From Staphylococcus nepalensis (GTDB taxonomy: Bacteria > Bacillota > Bacilli > Staphylococcales > Staphylococcaceae), in the NCBI RefSeq assembly GCF_014635045.1, contig NZ_BMCF01000003.1:62001-126000 (forward strand): 64,000 nucleotides of DNA, given 5' to 3'. Positions 21,019 through 30,032 of this stretch are shown here, in pieces. Numbering within the stretch: position 1 is the first letter of the stretch; every line of letters begins with the position of its first letter. Made by a program: the position numbers and the translations under genes. Under the pieces are notes generated by a model. It was not told the origin of the DNA, made no database searches, and saw only the letters and a program-made list of their open reading frames with translations.

Positions 21019-21250
21019 TTAAAGCCTCTAACTCAATCTGACATGCATCATAACCGCGAATACTTAAACACTGTCCATTTACTTCTAAAATACAAGGTCC
21101 TTTAAATAAGCATCTTTGTTTAATTTTTAATTTGGTACCATTGGTTAAACCAAGCGCATTTAAACGATGGCGCATATGCTGATTTTTAATTTTAATATTT
21201 TTGATTTTGTAGTTCTTTTTTAATGTTCCGCTATTAATACTTAACATCAT
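21011..21250 (-). CDS. feoA: Ferrous iron transport protein A
   Basis: FeoA is a small SH3-like cytosolic partner of FeoB. The ATG at 21250 (MMLSINSG, 79 aa) is chosen. A longer frame to 21283 would begin inside the Fur box and has no ribosome binding site. The core [16 protein letters not shown] is the usual FeoA pattern. It overlaps feoB, forming feoA-feoB-small Cys-rich protein. Confidence 0.92.
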   Translation of the reverse strand: MMLSINSGTLKKNYKIKNIKIKNQHMRHRLNALGLTNGTKLKIKQRCLFKGPCILEVNGQCLSIRGYDACQIELEALNE

Positions 21251-21268
21251 ACTCACTCTTTCTTGAAA

Positions 21269-21287
21269 GGGAATAATAATCATTATC
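21269..21287 (-). promoter_or_regulatory. Fur box before feoA
   Basis: The plus-strand sequence GGGAATAATAATCATTATC matches the 19-bp Fur consensus GATAATGATAATCATTATC at 16 positions. It lies 19 bp upstream of the feoA start. Confidence 0.75.
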
Positions 21288-21620
21288 GATTATACAATTA
21301 AGTTTAATACAATAGAAGTCGATGCAAATATAATTTTGTGAATATTTTGTTAAATATCATTACCTTTTGCATGTGTAATTGTGACGTTTTATTTTTAAAA
21401 TTTTAATTAAATATAAAGTTTTAAGTGAGCAAAGAGATTGCTATTCTTTTAATGTAATATTACACTATATATAATCACTAATGGTAATGAATAAGAGACG
21501 TTGCTCCCCTTGTAGTACTCAGATAGTCTGTTAACAAATGTAATTAGATGTATTGGATTATCATGTATTTAAGTATACTTGTAAATAAGTCAATTGCGCA
21601 TTTAAGTAGGAGGGATTTCA
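21288..21620. other. Intergenic region without a recognised gene
   Basis: AT-rich spacer between the divergent feoA and the 98-aa gene. It must hold both promoters. No ORF with a ribosome binding site and no clear structured RNA was seen. Confidence 0.6.
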
Positions 21621-21917
21621 ATGGTTATTCGGGATAATAAACGTATTAAAGTCAAGCGTTTAAACGAAACACGTTCAAGTGGTATTTCTGTCATGATTGA
21701 AGAAGGTGGTTTGGGAGCTGATCAATATTATCAAATTGAAAAGCAAAATGCGAAAACGTCTGAAGAGCATTTACATCAATTTGAACATGAAGTAAGTAAA
21801 AAGAATAACGCAGAACTATTAGATTTATTAATTATAAATGCGCAAGAAAGTACAAATAAAGCATACAGTGAAGCTTTAAAAACCATCCAACAAGAAGTTT
21901 TAAATCGAATGAAGTAA
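21621..21917 (+). CDS. Conserved small protein of unknown function
   Basis: A 98-aa soluble protein starting MVIRDNKRIKVKRLNETRSS. I do not recognise a named family. The N-terminal third is basic, the middle is acidic with EEGGLGADQYYQIE, and the last 50 residues are a likely amphipathic helical pair (AELLDLLIINAQESTNKAYSEALKTI). There is no signal peptide or membrane segment. AGGAGGG eight bases before the ATG and a strong terminator downstream make it a real monocistronic gene. Confidence 0.75.
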   Translation: MVIRDNKRIKVKRLNETRSSGISVMIEEGGLGADQYYQIEKQNAKTSEEHLHQFEHEVSKKNNAELLDLLIINAQESTNKAYSEALKTIQQEVLNRMK

Positions 21918-21956
21918 AATAATAAGTCTACGCATTGAAATGAAAGTGTTACTAAT

Positions 21957-22005
21957 AAAAAGCTATTGTTTAAGTCATTTAACAGCTTAAACAATAGCTT
22001 TTTGT
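21957..22005 (+). terminator. Terminator after the 98-aa gene
   Basis: AAAAGCTATTGTTTAAG pairs with CTTAAACAATAGCTTTT, followed by a T run. Confidence 0.9.
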
Positions 22006-22543
22006 GTTTAAATAAGAGGTAAGACTAACGGAGCTCTAAAAAATTGAAATGATTCCATGCATTTTACTATTGTGCCTCCGAAAAGATTTAGTATAAGCAT
22101 GTTGAAAAAATAGTCCAAGTCTAATAAAGCGGTGACAAATTCGTATTTGAAATGTTGAATCCCAGCGGGTTAAAAATTAAGTATTTATGTGATCAAGATG
22201 GTTCAACTTGTTTATGAGTTAAGTTTAAACCAAAATATCCGTATTGTATGCCGTTCAACATGATACGATAAAGTCGAAAATTGCTAACGTTTTGTGTTAC
22301 AAGTTAAACTTATCAATACTGTAATAATCATTTCATTGTTCATTTCCTTTATGTTTATCATCAATTACATTGATATTTACAATATATAGTTAATATAACC
22401 AGCACTATATGGATATTTTATATCTATATCATTTAAACAATTAGAAGTTCAATAAAATTTTCCTTTTAAATATTATATACATCGTATTTAAAAATCACTA
22501 TACTGGATTACGTGTTTGTATATTATTAGCAAGGAGAAAAGTA
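22006..22543. other. Long intergenic region, no intact gene
   Basis: 538 bp before the APC permease. All frames are broken by stops. The part 22130-22270 is less AT-rich than the flanks and could be an old coding remnant, but I could not assign it to a family. The promoter of the permease probably lies in the AT-rich last 150 bp. Confidence 0.5.
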
Positions 22544-23965
22544 ATGAGTATATTTAAACAAATCTTCCAAAAAGAAGATATTTCAAAATTCCAAAATAAG
22601 GATGCTCACTTAGAGCGTACATTAAGAGTTAGGGACTTTTTAGCTTTAGGCGTCGGGACAATCGTATCTACCGCTATCTTCACATTACCCGGTGTTGTAG
22701 CAGCAGACCACACTGGTCCATCGGTTAGTTTATCCTTTTTAGTAGCAGCCATTGTAGCAGCTTTGGTAGCATTTGTTTATGCTGAAATGGCATCTGTAAT
22801 GCCTTTTGCGGGATCAGCATATACGTGGACTAGTATTTTGTTTGGAGAATTTTTTGGCTGGATTGTAGGTTGGGCATTAATTGCAGAATATTTAATCGCA
22901 GTTGCATTTGTAGCATCAGGATTTTCAGCAAATCTAAGAGGTTTATTAGAGCCGTTTCATATCTCATTACCTGATGCACTGTCTAACTCTCTAGGCACGA
23001 ATGGCGGCATTTTGGATCTATTAGCGGCTGTTGTCGTAATTATTACTGCCATATTATTATATAGAGGTACATCAGAAGCAGCGCGTGTTCAAAATGCGCT
23101 TGTTATCCTTAAGGTATTAGCCATTTTCTTATTCATTGTAGTGGGTTTATCAGTTATAGATATTGGACATTATGTCCCATTTATCCCTGAATATAAAGCA
23201 ACTACAGCTGGTGCTTTTGGCGGCTGGCAAGGTATATACGCAGGTAGTTCTGTTATTTTTGTTGCTTATATAGGTTTTGATTCTATAGCTTCAAACTCTG
23301 GTGAAGCGATTAATCCTGAAAAAACAATGCCGCGTGGTATTTTAGGTTCGTTATTAATTGCAGTAACCTTATTTATTGTAGTGTCACTTGTGTTAGTGGG
23401 TATGTTTGATTACGCACAATACAAAGATAATGCTGAACCAGTGGGGTGGGCGTTACGAATGAGCGGACATAGTACTGTTGCAGTCATAGTGCAGGCAGTC
23501 TCAGTGATTGGTATGTTTACGGCTTTAATCGGTATGATGATGGCTGGTTCGCGTTTACTCTATTCATTTGGTAGAGATGGTATGCTTCCTTCTTGGTTAG
23601 GTCAATTAGACAAGAAAAATCTACCTAATCATGCATTAATTACATTATCTATCGTTGCGATTATTATTGGTTCTGTATTTCCATTTGGCTTTTTAGCGCA
23701 ATTAATTTCAGCAGGTGCGCTAGTAGCATTTATGTTTGTCACAGTAGGAATTTTTGCATTACGTAAAAGAGAAGGCAAAGATCTTCCTCAACCGGCATTT
23801 AAATTACCATTTTATCCGGTAATGCCAATTATTATTTTTATTTGTGTGTTTGCAGTTTTCTGGGGATTAAGTAATCAAGCTAAAATTTACACATTCATTT
23901 GGTTCTGTATTGGCATACTATATTATGTATTTTATCTGTTAAAAAATGCTAAAAACAAAGCATAA
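22544..23965 (+). CDS. APC family amino acid permease
   Basis: The 473-aa protein has about 12 membrane helices and the APC superfamily start LRVRDFLALGVGTIVSTAIFTLPG, where the unwound helix 1 that binds the amino group is expected. It resembles cationic/neutral amino acid carriers of the YfnA type; the substrate is not evident. AAGGAG precedes the ATG. A tiny membrane-protein ORF follows 59 bp downstream and may share its transcript. Confidence 0.9.
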   Translation: MSIFKQIFQKEDISKFQNKDAHLERTLRVRDFLALGVGTIVSTAIFTLPGVVAADHTGPSVSLSFLVAAIVAALVAFVYAEMASVMPFAGSAYTWTSILFGEFFGWIVGWALIAEYLIAVAFVASGFSANLRGLLEPFHISLPDALSNSLGTNGGILDLLAAVVVIITAILLYRGTSEAARVQNALVILKVLAIFLFIVVGLSVIDIGHYVPFIPEYKATTAGAFGGWQGIYAGSSVIFVAYIGFDSIASNSGEAINPEKTMPRGILGSLLIAVTLFIVVSLVLVGMFDYAQYKDNAEPVGWALRMSGHSTVAVIVQAVSVIGMFTALIGMMMAGSRLLYSFGRDGMLPSWLGQLDKKNLPNHALITLSIVAIIIGSVFPFGFLAQLISAGALVAFMFVTVGIFALRKREGKDLPQPAFKLPFYPVMPIIIFICVFAVFWGLSNQAKIYTFIWFCIGILYYVFYLLKNAKNKA

Positions 23966-24024
23966 CCATATCAATACACTAAAGGTTACAATATCTGTTA
24001 AAAACACTGAGAATGAGGGATAAA

Positions 24025-24189
24025 ATGAAATTTATTAGCATTATCTTAGGCGTTTTAGTCATCGTTTCATGGCTGTTTGTTCTACGAGATTATAAAAAGG
24101 GTAATCAAAATAGTGAAAGTGCCAAAACTGTGATTTTAATTGCGTGCGTATTGACGTTCATAATGACAGTACTTCAAATTTTAGATTAA
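24025..24189 (+). CDS. Small two-helix membrane protein
   Basis: A 54-aa ORF (MKFISIILGVLVIVSWLFVL...TVILIACVLTFIMTVLQILD) with two hydrophobic helices joined by a polar loop RDYKKGNQNSESAK. TGAGGG lies before the ATG at a normal distance. It starts 59 bp after the APC permease and could be cotranscribed. No family was recognised. Confidence 0.6.
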   Translation: MKFISIILGVLVIVSWLFVLRDYKKGNQNSESAKTVILIACVLTFIMTVLQILD

Positions 24190-24371
24190 TAAATGCAGAG
24201 AGCATGCCATTATAAAGTTTGTTGATAACTTCTGTGTGATTTTATGCATCTCTGGGTTTATCTGTATAATGTTAAACATGCTTAAAAATAAAAAATTGTA
24301 TATATTATCAAGTGTATTATTTTTAGCCGTTTCGCTAGCATTGTTTATTTCTTAGTTTGACTCGTTAAAAT
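24190..24371 (+). other. Spacer with a possible 28-aa hydrophobic peptide
   Basis: A reading frame from ATG 24269 (or 24278) to 24355 encodes MLNMLKNKKLYILSSVLFLA plus eight residues, a single membrane helix. No ribosome binding site precedes it; TATAAT at 24265-24270 overlaps the first ATG. A weak hairpin (CAGAGA/TCTCTG) spans 24194-24253. It is followed by a strong terminator, which supports transcription but not translation. Confidence 0.3.
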
Positions 24372-24417
24372 AAAGGAAGCATCTGGACATATATAAATGT
24401 TTCAGATGCTTCTTTTA
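24372..24417 (+). terminator. Terminator
   Basis: GAAGCATCTG pairs with CAGATGCTTC, with A and T runs on either side. It closes whatever is transcribed from the permease or small-ORF region. The stretch 24418-24598 contains no further gene. Confidence 0.85.
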
Positions 24418-24598
24418 TTTATATGGAAACTGAAATGAATGGCATCACAGTTAATTAATATTTGAATATTACTCATTATAAATAAACGCGTTGCTTACCA
24501 TAAAAATCTTTGCTAATTAAAAATGAAAGTCCATAAATCAATAATTACTTTGCGCTTTTCTGTAAGGCAAGGAAACGTTAAACAAAGATGTCTACTAT

Positions 24599-25189
24599 TT
24601 AATTAGTCACTTTATCTATAACATATTGTTCTCCTCTTACATATAGTGCTAATAGTTTATCAATAAAATGAACACGAGGGATAACCCAACATGATAATAA
24701 TGCTGTAATGGTGCCTAATAGCGCGCCTACTATGACATCTAACGGGTAATGTACACCTACCCAAATACGCGAAATTGCCACAAGTATCGCTAAGGCTAAC
24801 CAAATATATCTTAAGTTTTTCTTGAAAAATAAAAAAACAATACAAATAGAAAAGAACTGTATGGCATGGTCACTAGGAAAAGAATTATCAATCGCGTGAT
24901 CAATGAGTTTATTAGTATTTTGCAATTCTACAAATGGTTGAAAATTTGAATGAATTTTTCCTAATAATTTACCGAATATTTCAGCAACAATAAATGATAT
25001 TATTGCGCTTATCACCATTATTCTATTTTCTTTAGTACGAGTAAACCAATAAATAATCACGCCAGCAATTAAAATATACTCCATATATTTAGCTAAAAAT
25101 ATCATTAAAGGATTTAACAATTCTAGTTGATAGCTTAAATGATTGATAGCTTTGAATAGTTCCATATTGATTTCTGATAAATCCATCAT
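24599..25189 (-). CDS. PAP2 family phosphatase (BcrC-like undecaprenyl-diphosphatase)
   Basis: BcrC-type enzymes dephosphorylate undecaprenyl pyrophosphate to recycle the wall lipid carrier and give bacitracin tolerance. The 196-aa protein has five to six helices, the second motif PSDH and the third motif SRIWVGVHYPLD with the catalytic histidine. In the first motif, where BcrC has ...RPF, the sequence reads HSNFQPF, so the arginine is replaced by glutamine. AGAAGGTG precedes two ATGs (25189 and 25186). It is monocistronic. Confidence 0.82.
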   Translation of the reverse strand: MMDLSEINMELFKAINHLSYQLELLNPLMIFLAKYMEYILIAGVIIYWFTRTKENRIMVISAIISFIVAEIFGKLLGKIHSNFQPFVELQNTNKLIDHAIDNSFPSDHAIQFFSICIVFLFFKKNLRYIWLALAILVAISRIWVGVHYPLDVIVGALLGTITALLSCWVIPRVHFIDKLLALYVRGEQYVIDKVTN

Positions 25190-25574
25190 AACACCTTCTT
25201 ATAATTTTTTGATTTTATTAATTGAATATTTATACCGAAACTACTACTATATCAAATTAAAAAATTTAACTAAACCTAATTATTCAATCTTACTATTAAT
25301 CTGCAATACAAAAATATTATTAACAATAAAATTTAAACTGAAAAAATTATTTAGCTATTGCTATTTGTATATCATTTTGGTTAACTAGAGGTTAAAGTTT
25401 TTACGTAACGAAAAAGTGCGGTACTTTAAGGAATTTAACTTTTTGTTTTGATAAACCAAGCGCACGTTAAAAACAAAGATACTAACCAACTATTACTTTT
25501 AAGAAAACGCGATTGATTTTTCTATTCGATTTTAGTAATGATGGTTCCACATGAATTTTAAAAGGAGCGGTATT
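25190..25574. other. Divergent intergenic region between the PAP2 gene and mgtE
   Basis: Very AT-rich. An 81-codon open frame at 25143-25388 is low-complexity, overlaps the PAP2 start and lacks a ribosome binding site. I looked for an M-box (Mg2+ riboswitch) before mgtE and found no recognisable match. Confidence 0.5.
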
Positions 25575-26921
25575 ATGATTGAAAACGAAAGTCTTCTTAT
25601 TCGTTTATTAGAACAAAATGAATATTCACAATTTAGAAGTGCATTTTTAAATATACATCCGTATGAGCAGAGTGAATTTTTTATATCAATAGACAAAGAA
25701 AACAGAGCAAAACTTTATGAGTTACTTTCTGCTCGTGAAGTGGCTAATTTTTTAGGTTATTTAGACGTTAACGAAGATGAATATGAAGCTATTTTTGACG
25801 AGATACATGTGAATTATGCAAGTGAAATATTAGAACATATGTCGGATGACGATGCTGCAGATATATTAAACCAACTGTCCGAAGAGAAACGCATTACGTT
25901 ATTAACGTTAGTATCGCAGGATAAATCAGCTGTTTTAAAATCATTAATGCATTATTATGAAGAAACTGCTGGAGGCATTATGACCAAAGAGTATGTCTCT
26001 GTGTCTACGAAAATGAGTGTAGGTGAAGCACTTAATCATGTGAAAGTCCAGTCACATCATGCTCAAACTATTTATGCTATTTATGCAGTAGATGATGATC
26101 ATAAGTTAGTGGGTGTCATGTCTTTAAGAGATATTATTAATGCTGATCCATCCACTTCAGTTAATGAAATTATGAGTACAAATGTGGTGCATACAGATGT
26201 ATCAACAGACCAAGAACATATCGCCCGAGATATTAGAGATTATGATTTAATAGCAATCCCAGTCATAGATTACCAAAAGCATTTGTTAGGTATTATTACT
26301 GTAGATGATATTATAGATGTCATTGAAGCAGAAGCGAACGAAGATTATTCAAAACTAGCTGGTATTGATGATGCCAAGTATCAAGAAGAGTCTATCTTTA
26401 AAACAGCTAAAAAGCGTTTGCCTTGGTTAATATTGCTCACTTTCTTAGGGATGATTACTGCTACAATATTAGGTTCATTTGAAGATACACTTGAAAAAGT
26501 AGCACTATTAGCAGCATTTATACCTATTATTAGTGGTATGTCAGGTAATACAGGAACACAATCACTTGCAGTATCAGTGAGAAGTATTTCCACAGGAGAT
26601 ATGAAGCATAAAAATAAATTCAAGCATGCTTTATATGAATCAGGTAGTGGCTTTATTTCAGGATTTGTCTGCAGTTTAATTCTGTTTTTAATTATTGTCA
26701 TTTTATATGGTCAACCACTGTTAGCTACGATTGTTGCAGTTAGTTTAACTGTTGCGATGACTGTAGGCACAACAATTGGTTCAGTGATTCCATTATTTAT
26801 GAATAAAATGGGCATAGATCCAGCTGTTGCAAGCGGACCGTTTATCACTACAATAAATGATATTGTGAGTATGTTAATTTATTTTACGTTAGCAACTTCA
26901 TTTATGAGTTATTTAATATAA
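25575..26921 (+). CDS. mgtE: Magnesium transporter MgtE
   Basis: MgtE is a Mg2+-gated channel. The ATG at 25575 is chosen because AAAGGAGCGG lies just before it; the longer frame from 25551 would include that site. The 448-aa product has an N-domain with DDDAADILNQL, two CBS domains (about 130-250), a connecting helix, and five C-terminal membrane helices with the pore signature SGMSGNTGTQS and FITTINDIVSMLIYF. A terminator follows at 27001. Confidence 0.95.
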   Translation: MIENESLLIRLLEQNEYSQFRSAFLNIHPYEQSEFFISIDKENRAKLYELLSAREVANFLGYLDVNEDEYEAIFDEIHVNYASEILEHMSDDDAADILNQLSEEKRITLLTLVSQDKSAVLKSLMHYYEETAGGIMTKEYVSVSTKMSVGEALNHVKVQSHHAQTIYAIYAVDDDHKLVGVMSLRDIINADPSTSVNEIMSTNVVHTDVSTDQEHIARDIRDYDLIAIPVIDYQKHLLGIITVDDIIDVIEAEANEDYSKLAGIDDAKYQEESIFKTAKKRLPWLILLTFLGMITATILGSFEDTLEKVALLAAFIPIISGMSGNTGTQSLAVSVRSISTGDMKHKNKFKHALYESGSGFISGFVCSLILFLIIVILYGQPLLATIVAVSLTVAMTVGTTIGSVIPLFMNKMGIDPAVASGPFITTINDIVSMLIYFTLATSFMSYLI

Positions 26922-27000
26922 CTAGATCATACACATAGATGTAAACAATCATACGATGACTTTATTTTAATGAAGTTTAAAGTATGAATGTTATGAGGTG

Positions 27001-27054
27001 AAGCAGAAATAAGTAATCAACATGTTTAGCTTGATTGCCTATTTCTGCTTTTTT
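27001..27054 (+). terminator. Terminator after mgtE
   Basis: AAGCAGAAATA pairs with TATTTCTGCTT, followed by TTTT. Confidence 0.85.
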
Positions 27055-27144
27055 CGCGATTTATTTTCTATTTTAACCAAGAGGAAGCATTATAATTTAC
27101 GAAAAAGGGAATACAATGGCTGACTTCGTTAAGGAGGTTTTTAT

Positions 27145-27885
27145 ATGGACAAATTGAAAGGAAAAGTCGCTGTTGTAGTTGGTGGTACGTCTGGTATCGG
27201 GGAAGCGACTGCTAAATTATTTGCAAAAGAAGGAGCCAAAGTTGTTGTCAGTGGTTTAAAAAATGATCAAGGTGAAGCCATTGTGAAATCAATAGAAAAT
27301 AATGGTGGTACAGCCACATTCATACAAGTTGATGTAACACAGAAAACGTCAGTGGATCAATGTGTAAATAAAGTACTAGATCACTATGGCACGATTGACA
27401 TTTTATATAATGGTGCGGGTATCCATGATGCATATAAAGACGCATTAGAAACAGATGAACAAACATTTGATCAATTAATAGCTGTTAACGTCAAAGGCCC
27501 TTATTTATTTACTAACGCTATTTTACCTATTTTCTTAGAAAAAGGAAAAGGTAATATCATTAATATCGGTTCTCAATCTACATTTGTAGCTGGCGCAGGC
27601 GGTAACACTTATGTAACAAGCAAACATGCGATGGGCGGTTTTACTAAACAGCTAGCTTATGACTTTGGAGATAAAGGTATTAAAGCAAACTTAGTTGCTC
27701 CGGGATTCGTTGAAACACCGATGACAGAAGGTATTGAAGATGAGAGATTAAAAAGCATCCCTGAAGGGCGTGCAGGGAAAACACAAGAAATTGCTAATGT
27801 AGCACTATTTTTAGCTTCAGAAGATGCTTCTTATGTACAAGGAGCTGAAATTAAAGTTGATGGCGGTTGGACTACGGGTCGTTAG
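27145..27885 (+). CDS. SDR family oxidoreductase
   Basis: A 246-aa classical short-chain dehydrogenase. The NAD(P)-binding motif GGTSGIG is at residues 13-19, NGAG near 90, and the catalytic Ser plus YVTSK (Tyr-x3-Lys) are present around residues 143-160. The C-terminal VQGAEIKVDGGWTTGR is typical of the glucose/3-ketoacyl dehydrogenase type. AAGGAGG precedes the ATG. It is monocistronic; the substrate is unknown. Confidence 0.9.
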   Translation: MDKLKGKVAVVVGGTSGIGEATAKLFAKEGAKVVVSGLKNDQGEAIVKSIENNGGTATFIQVDVTQKTSVDQCVNKVLDHYGTIDILYNGAGIHDAYKDALETDEQTFDQLIAVNVKGPYLFTNAILPIFLEKGKGNIINIGSQSTFVAGAGGNTYVTSKHAMGGFTKQLAYDFGDKGIKANLVAPGFVETPMTEGIEDERLKSIPEGRAGKTQEIANVALFLASEDASYVQGAEIKVDGGWTTGR

Positions 27886-27915
27886 ATTATAAAAATGAGT
27901 TTCAAGTATAAAGTA

Positions 27916-27961
27916 ACTTCCTCTAAAATTTTCACTTTTTAGCGTGCAATTTAGAGGAAGT
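27916..27961. terminator. Hairpin terminator after the SDR gene
   Basis: A 12-bp perfect stem (ACTTCCTCTAAA / TTTAGAGGAAGT). Two convergent genes flank it, so it may act on both strands; the T run is weak. Confidence 0.6.
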
Positions 27962-28101
27962 ATATTAATTGATATCTTAAATTATTTTAATCTTACCACT
28001 CGTAAATTAGTTTGAAAATATAGTTATCTCAAGGCTGTTGACATAATAAAATTTTATCAGTTTCCTATATCGTAGGCTTTTGTTAAAGGAATGCGGTTAT
28101 T

Positions 28102-29433
28102 TTAAATATCAGTGTAGTTTTTGATTTTAAAATCAGATAATAAATCATCATAATCAAGTACGTATTGTGAATGAATTGTATGATTGTCTTTGTCTTGTTT
28201 TTCTAATTCAATTGTAATGGTGTCACCTTTTTTGCTATATTTAACGACTTTTGGATCTGAGTAATCAGCTTCGTTACCAGACTTCACTACCTGTTTCATA
28301 TGGTCAGCTGTATCAGTACCACTCTTTATATAGCTAGAAATATAACTATAGTCTTCTTCTTCGTATGCTTCATTCAAGTCTTCAGTATAATCTTCCATGA
28401 AAGATTGCACATCTTCTTTTATATCTTCATTTTCTTGATGTGATTTAATCTTGTCGTTATCAAATGATAAATCAACAGATACAGGATCGTTGCTTTCATC
28501 AGATTGAGGTACTTTAACTACATTAGATTTGAATGTTTTATCATCAACATGTGCTTGTGCATATACCTCTATTTTATCGTCGGATTGGTAGGGACCGTAT
28601 AAATCATTTTCAAAATCATCTTGAGCTGCCATTTTTTTATTATTAATGTATAAATCTACTGTCGTATCACTATCTAGTTCACTATCATCAATGTTAATAT
28701 CGAGATATTTTTCATTAAATTGTTCTTGTACTTCATTGTCATCAGACATGTTGATAGCTAGATAACCATCAAATTTTTTATCATCCACCGTTTTTTGTGC
28801 TTTTAATTTATAGTTTCCCAAAGGTAAGGTAGAAAAGGTTTTTGAATCATCTTCGGATAATTTAATTTTACGTTTTTTATCATTGTATTTATATGTAACT
28901 TTACTGTCAGATTCTGGGTTAATAGAGACTTTTTGCTTCGAGACTTCAAAGTCATAGTTATTAAACATCCCATATTTTTTCCCATTTTTATGAATATTAA
29001 TCGCTTCAGTATCGTTTACGTCTATTGAAGTAGCATTAACTTTGTCTTCTTTCATATGTTTCGTTTTACTTTCAATATCGTTTGCTATTCTATCTGGGTT
29101 ATCAGCATCTACAATATATTTATAAAAAGCCTTAGCTTCTTCTTTACTCAAATTTCTATCATTAAATACTAAGTGGTTGGCTAAATTTTTAGTATCACCT
29201 TTCTTTATATCTTCAGAAATTGTTTTAGCTTCATTTTCTGGTGATAAAGTTGCAGCCATTATTTTATACAAAATAAATAAAAGAACAATGATGACTACAA
29301 TAATACCTATAATCAGATATTTCTTTTTATTGTGCTTGGGTGTAACGTTTTGACTTTGAAGAGGGTGACCGCATTGGGTACAGATTTTATGATTATCTTT
29401 GACCTGAGCGCCACAGTTTTTACAATATTTCAT
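28102..29433 (-). CDS. TcaA-like zinc-ribbon membrane protein
   Basis: The 443-aa product starts with a zinc ribbon (Cys4, Cys7, Cys18, Cys21), then a basic stretch, one membrane helix at about 39-59, and a large extracytoplasmic part of repeated all-beta domains followed by an NTF2-like C-terminal domain (about 340-443). This is the architecture of TcaA, the staphylococcal membrane protein linked to glycopeptide susceptibility and wall metabolism. Residues 100-340 are very rich in Asp and Lys. GGAGGAGAG precedes the ATG. Whether it is the tcaA ortholog or a paralog is open: the tcaR and tcaB genes are not adjacent. Confidence 0.8.
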   Translation of the reverse strand: MKYCKNCGAQVKDNHKICTQCGHPLQSQNVTPKHNKKKYLIIGIIVVIIVLLFILYKIMAATLSPENEAKTISEDIKKGDTKNLANHLVFNDRNLSKEEAKAFYKYIVDADNPDRIANDIESKTKHMKEDKVNATSIDVNDTEAINIHKNGKKYGMFNNYDFEVSKQKVSINPESDSKVTYKYNDKKRKIKLSEDDSKTFSTLPLGNYKLKAQKTVDDKKFDGYLAINMSDDNEVQEQFNEKYLDINIDDSELDSDTTVDLYINNKKMAAQDDFENDLYGPYQSDDKIEVYAQAHVDDKTFKSNVVKVPQSDESNDPVSVDLSFDNDKIKSHQENEDIKEDVQSFMEDYTEDLNEAYEEEDYSYISSYIKSGTDTADHMKQVVKSGNEADYSDPKVVKYSKKGDTITIELEKQDKDNHTIHSQYVLDYDDLLSDFKIKNYTDI

Positions 29434-29965
29434 TTTCTCTCCTCCTAATAGTGATTGGGTTAAATTTTCGAAACAGTGTATAACTTTTAAACAAAGGATA
29501 ATGAGTGTTTATTTGTGAAGGTAATAGGACTAATTGAAAATAAAGTGATTACAGTAGCATTTTTACTTAATTTGAGGAAATGGTTTGAAATCATAAAGTA
29601 AGCTATTTATGGCTTAAGTAACGCAACGCATCCAAGCTATTTTTAATGTTTTGAACCTTAATTTTACTTGTTCTATGTATATATTTTTACTTTGCTTGAT
29701 ACGCTTCTTAGCGTTGTATATCATATCTCTAAAATGATTATTGCCAAATCCAAATACGTTATAACTCAATATTTATTGTTTGGTCATATAAATTGAATTG
29801 TAACATATTTGCAAACATAGAATTAATATAAAATTGATTTTTTAGTATTGATATATAAATAAGTTATTTATATATCGTTATATACCAATTGTAAAAGTTA
29901 GTTTATCATTTTTAAAAATGATAATGAATATAGCATATAGAAAGGGGTATCTAAAGTAGATAAAA
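29434..29965. other. Intergenic region with a possible gene remnant
   Basis: About 530 bp with no intact gene. On the minus strand 29614-29769 is open for 51 codons (NVFGFGNNHFRDMIYNAKKR...), a basic sequence that looks coding but has no ribosome binding site and no ATG start. A sequence resembling half a Fur box (TGATAAT) occurs near 29914 but faces no gene start. Confidence 0.4.
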
Positions 29966-30002
29966 AACATGAATCCCAAAATATGTTTCAGGATTCATGT
30001 TA
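29966..30002 (-). terminator. Terminator after the EamA gene
   Basis: AACATGAATCC pairs with GGATTCATGTT; on the minus strand it is followed by six T. Confidence 0.88.
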
Positions 30003-30032
30003 TAGATTTAAGTTATATTGTTATAAAATGTT

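Noticed and set aside
25143..25388. 81-codon frame overlapping the PAP2 start
   Set aside because: Low-complexity AT-rich translation (Ile, Leu, Lys, Tyr, Asn) with no start signal.
25390..25574. Mg2+ riboswitch (M-box) before mgtE
   Set aside because: None of the conserved M-box segments could be recognised.
29905..29925. Fur-box-like TGATAATGAATATAG
   Set aside because: Only one half-site matches and no gene starts nearby.
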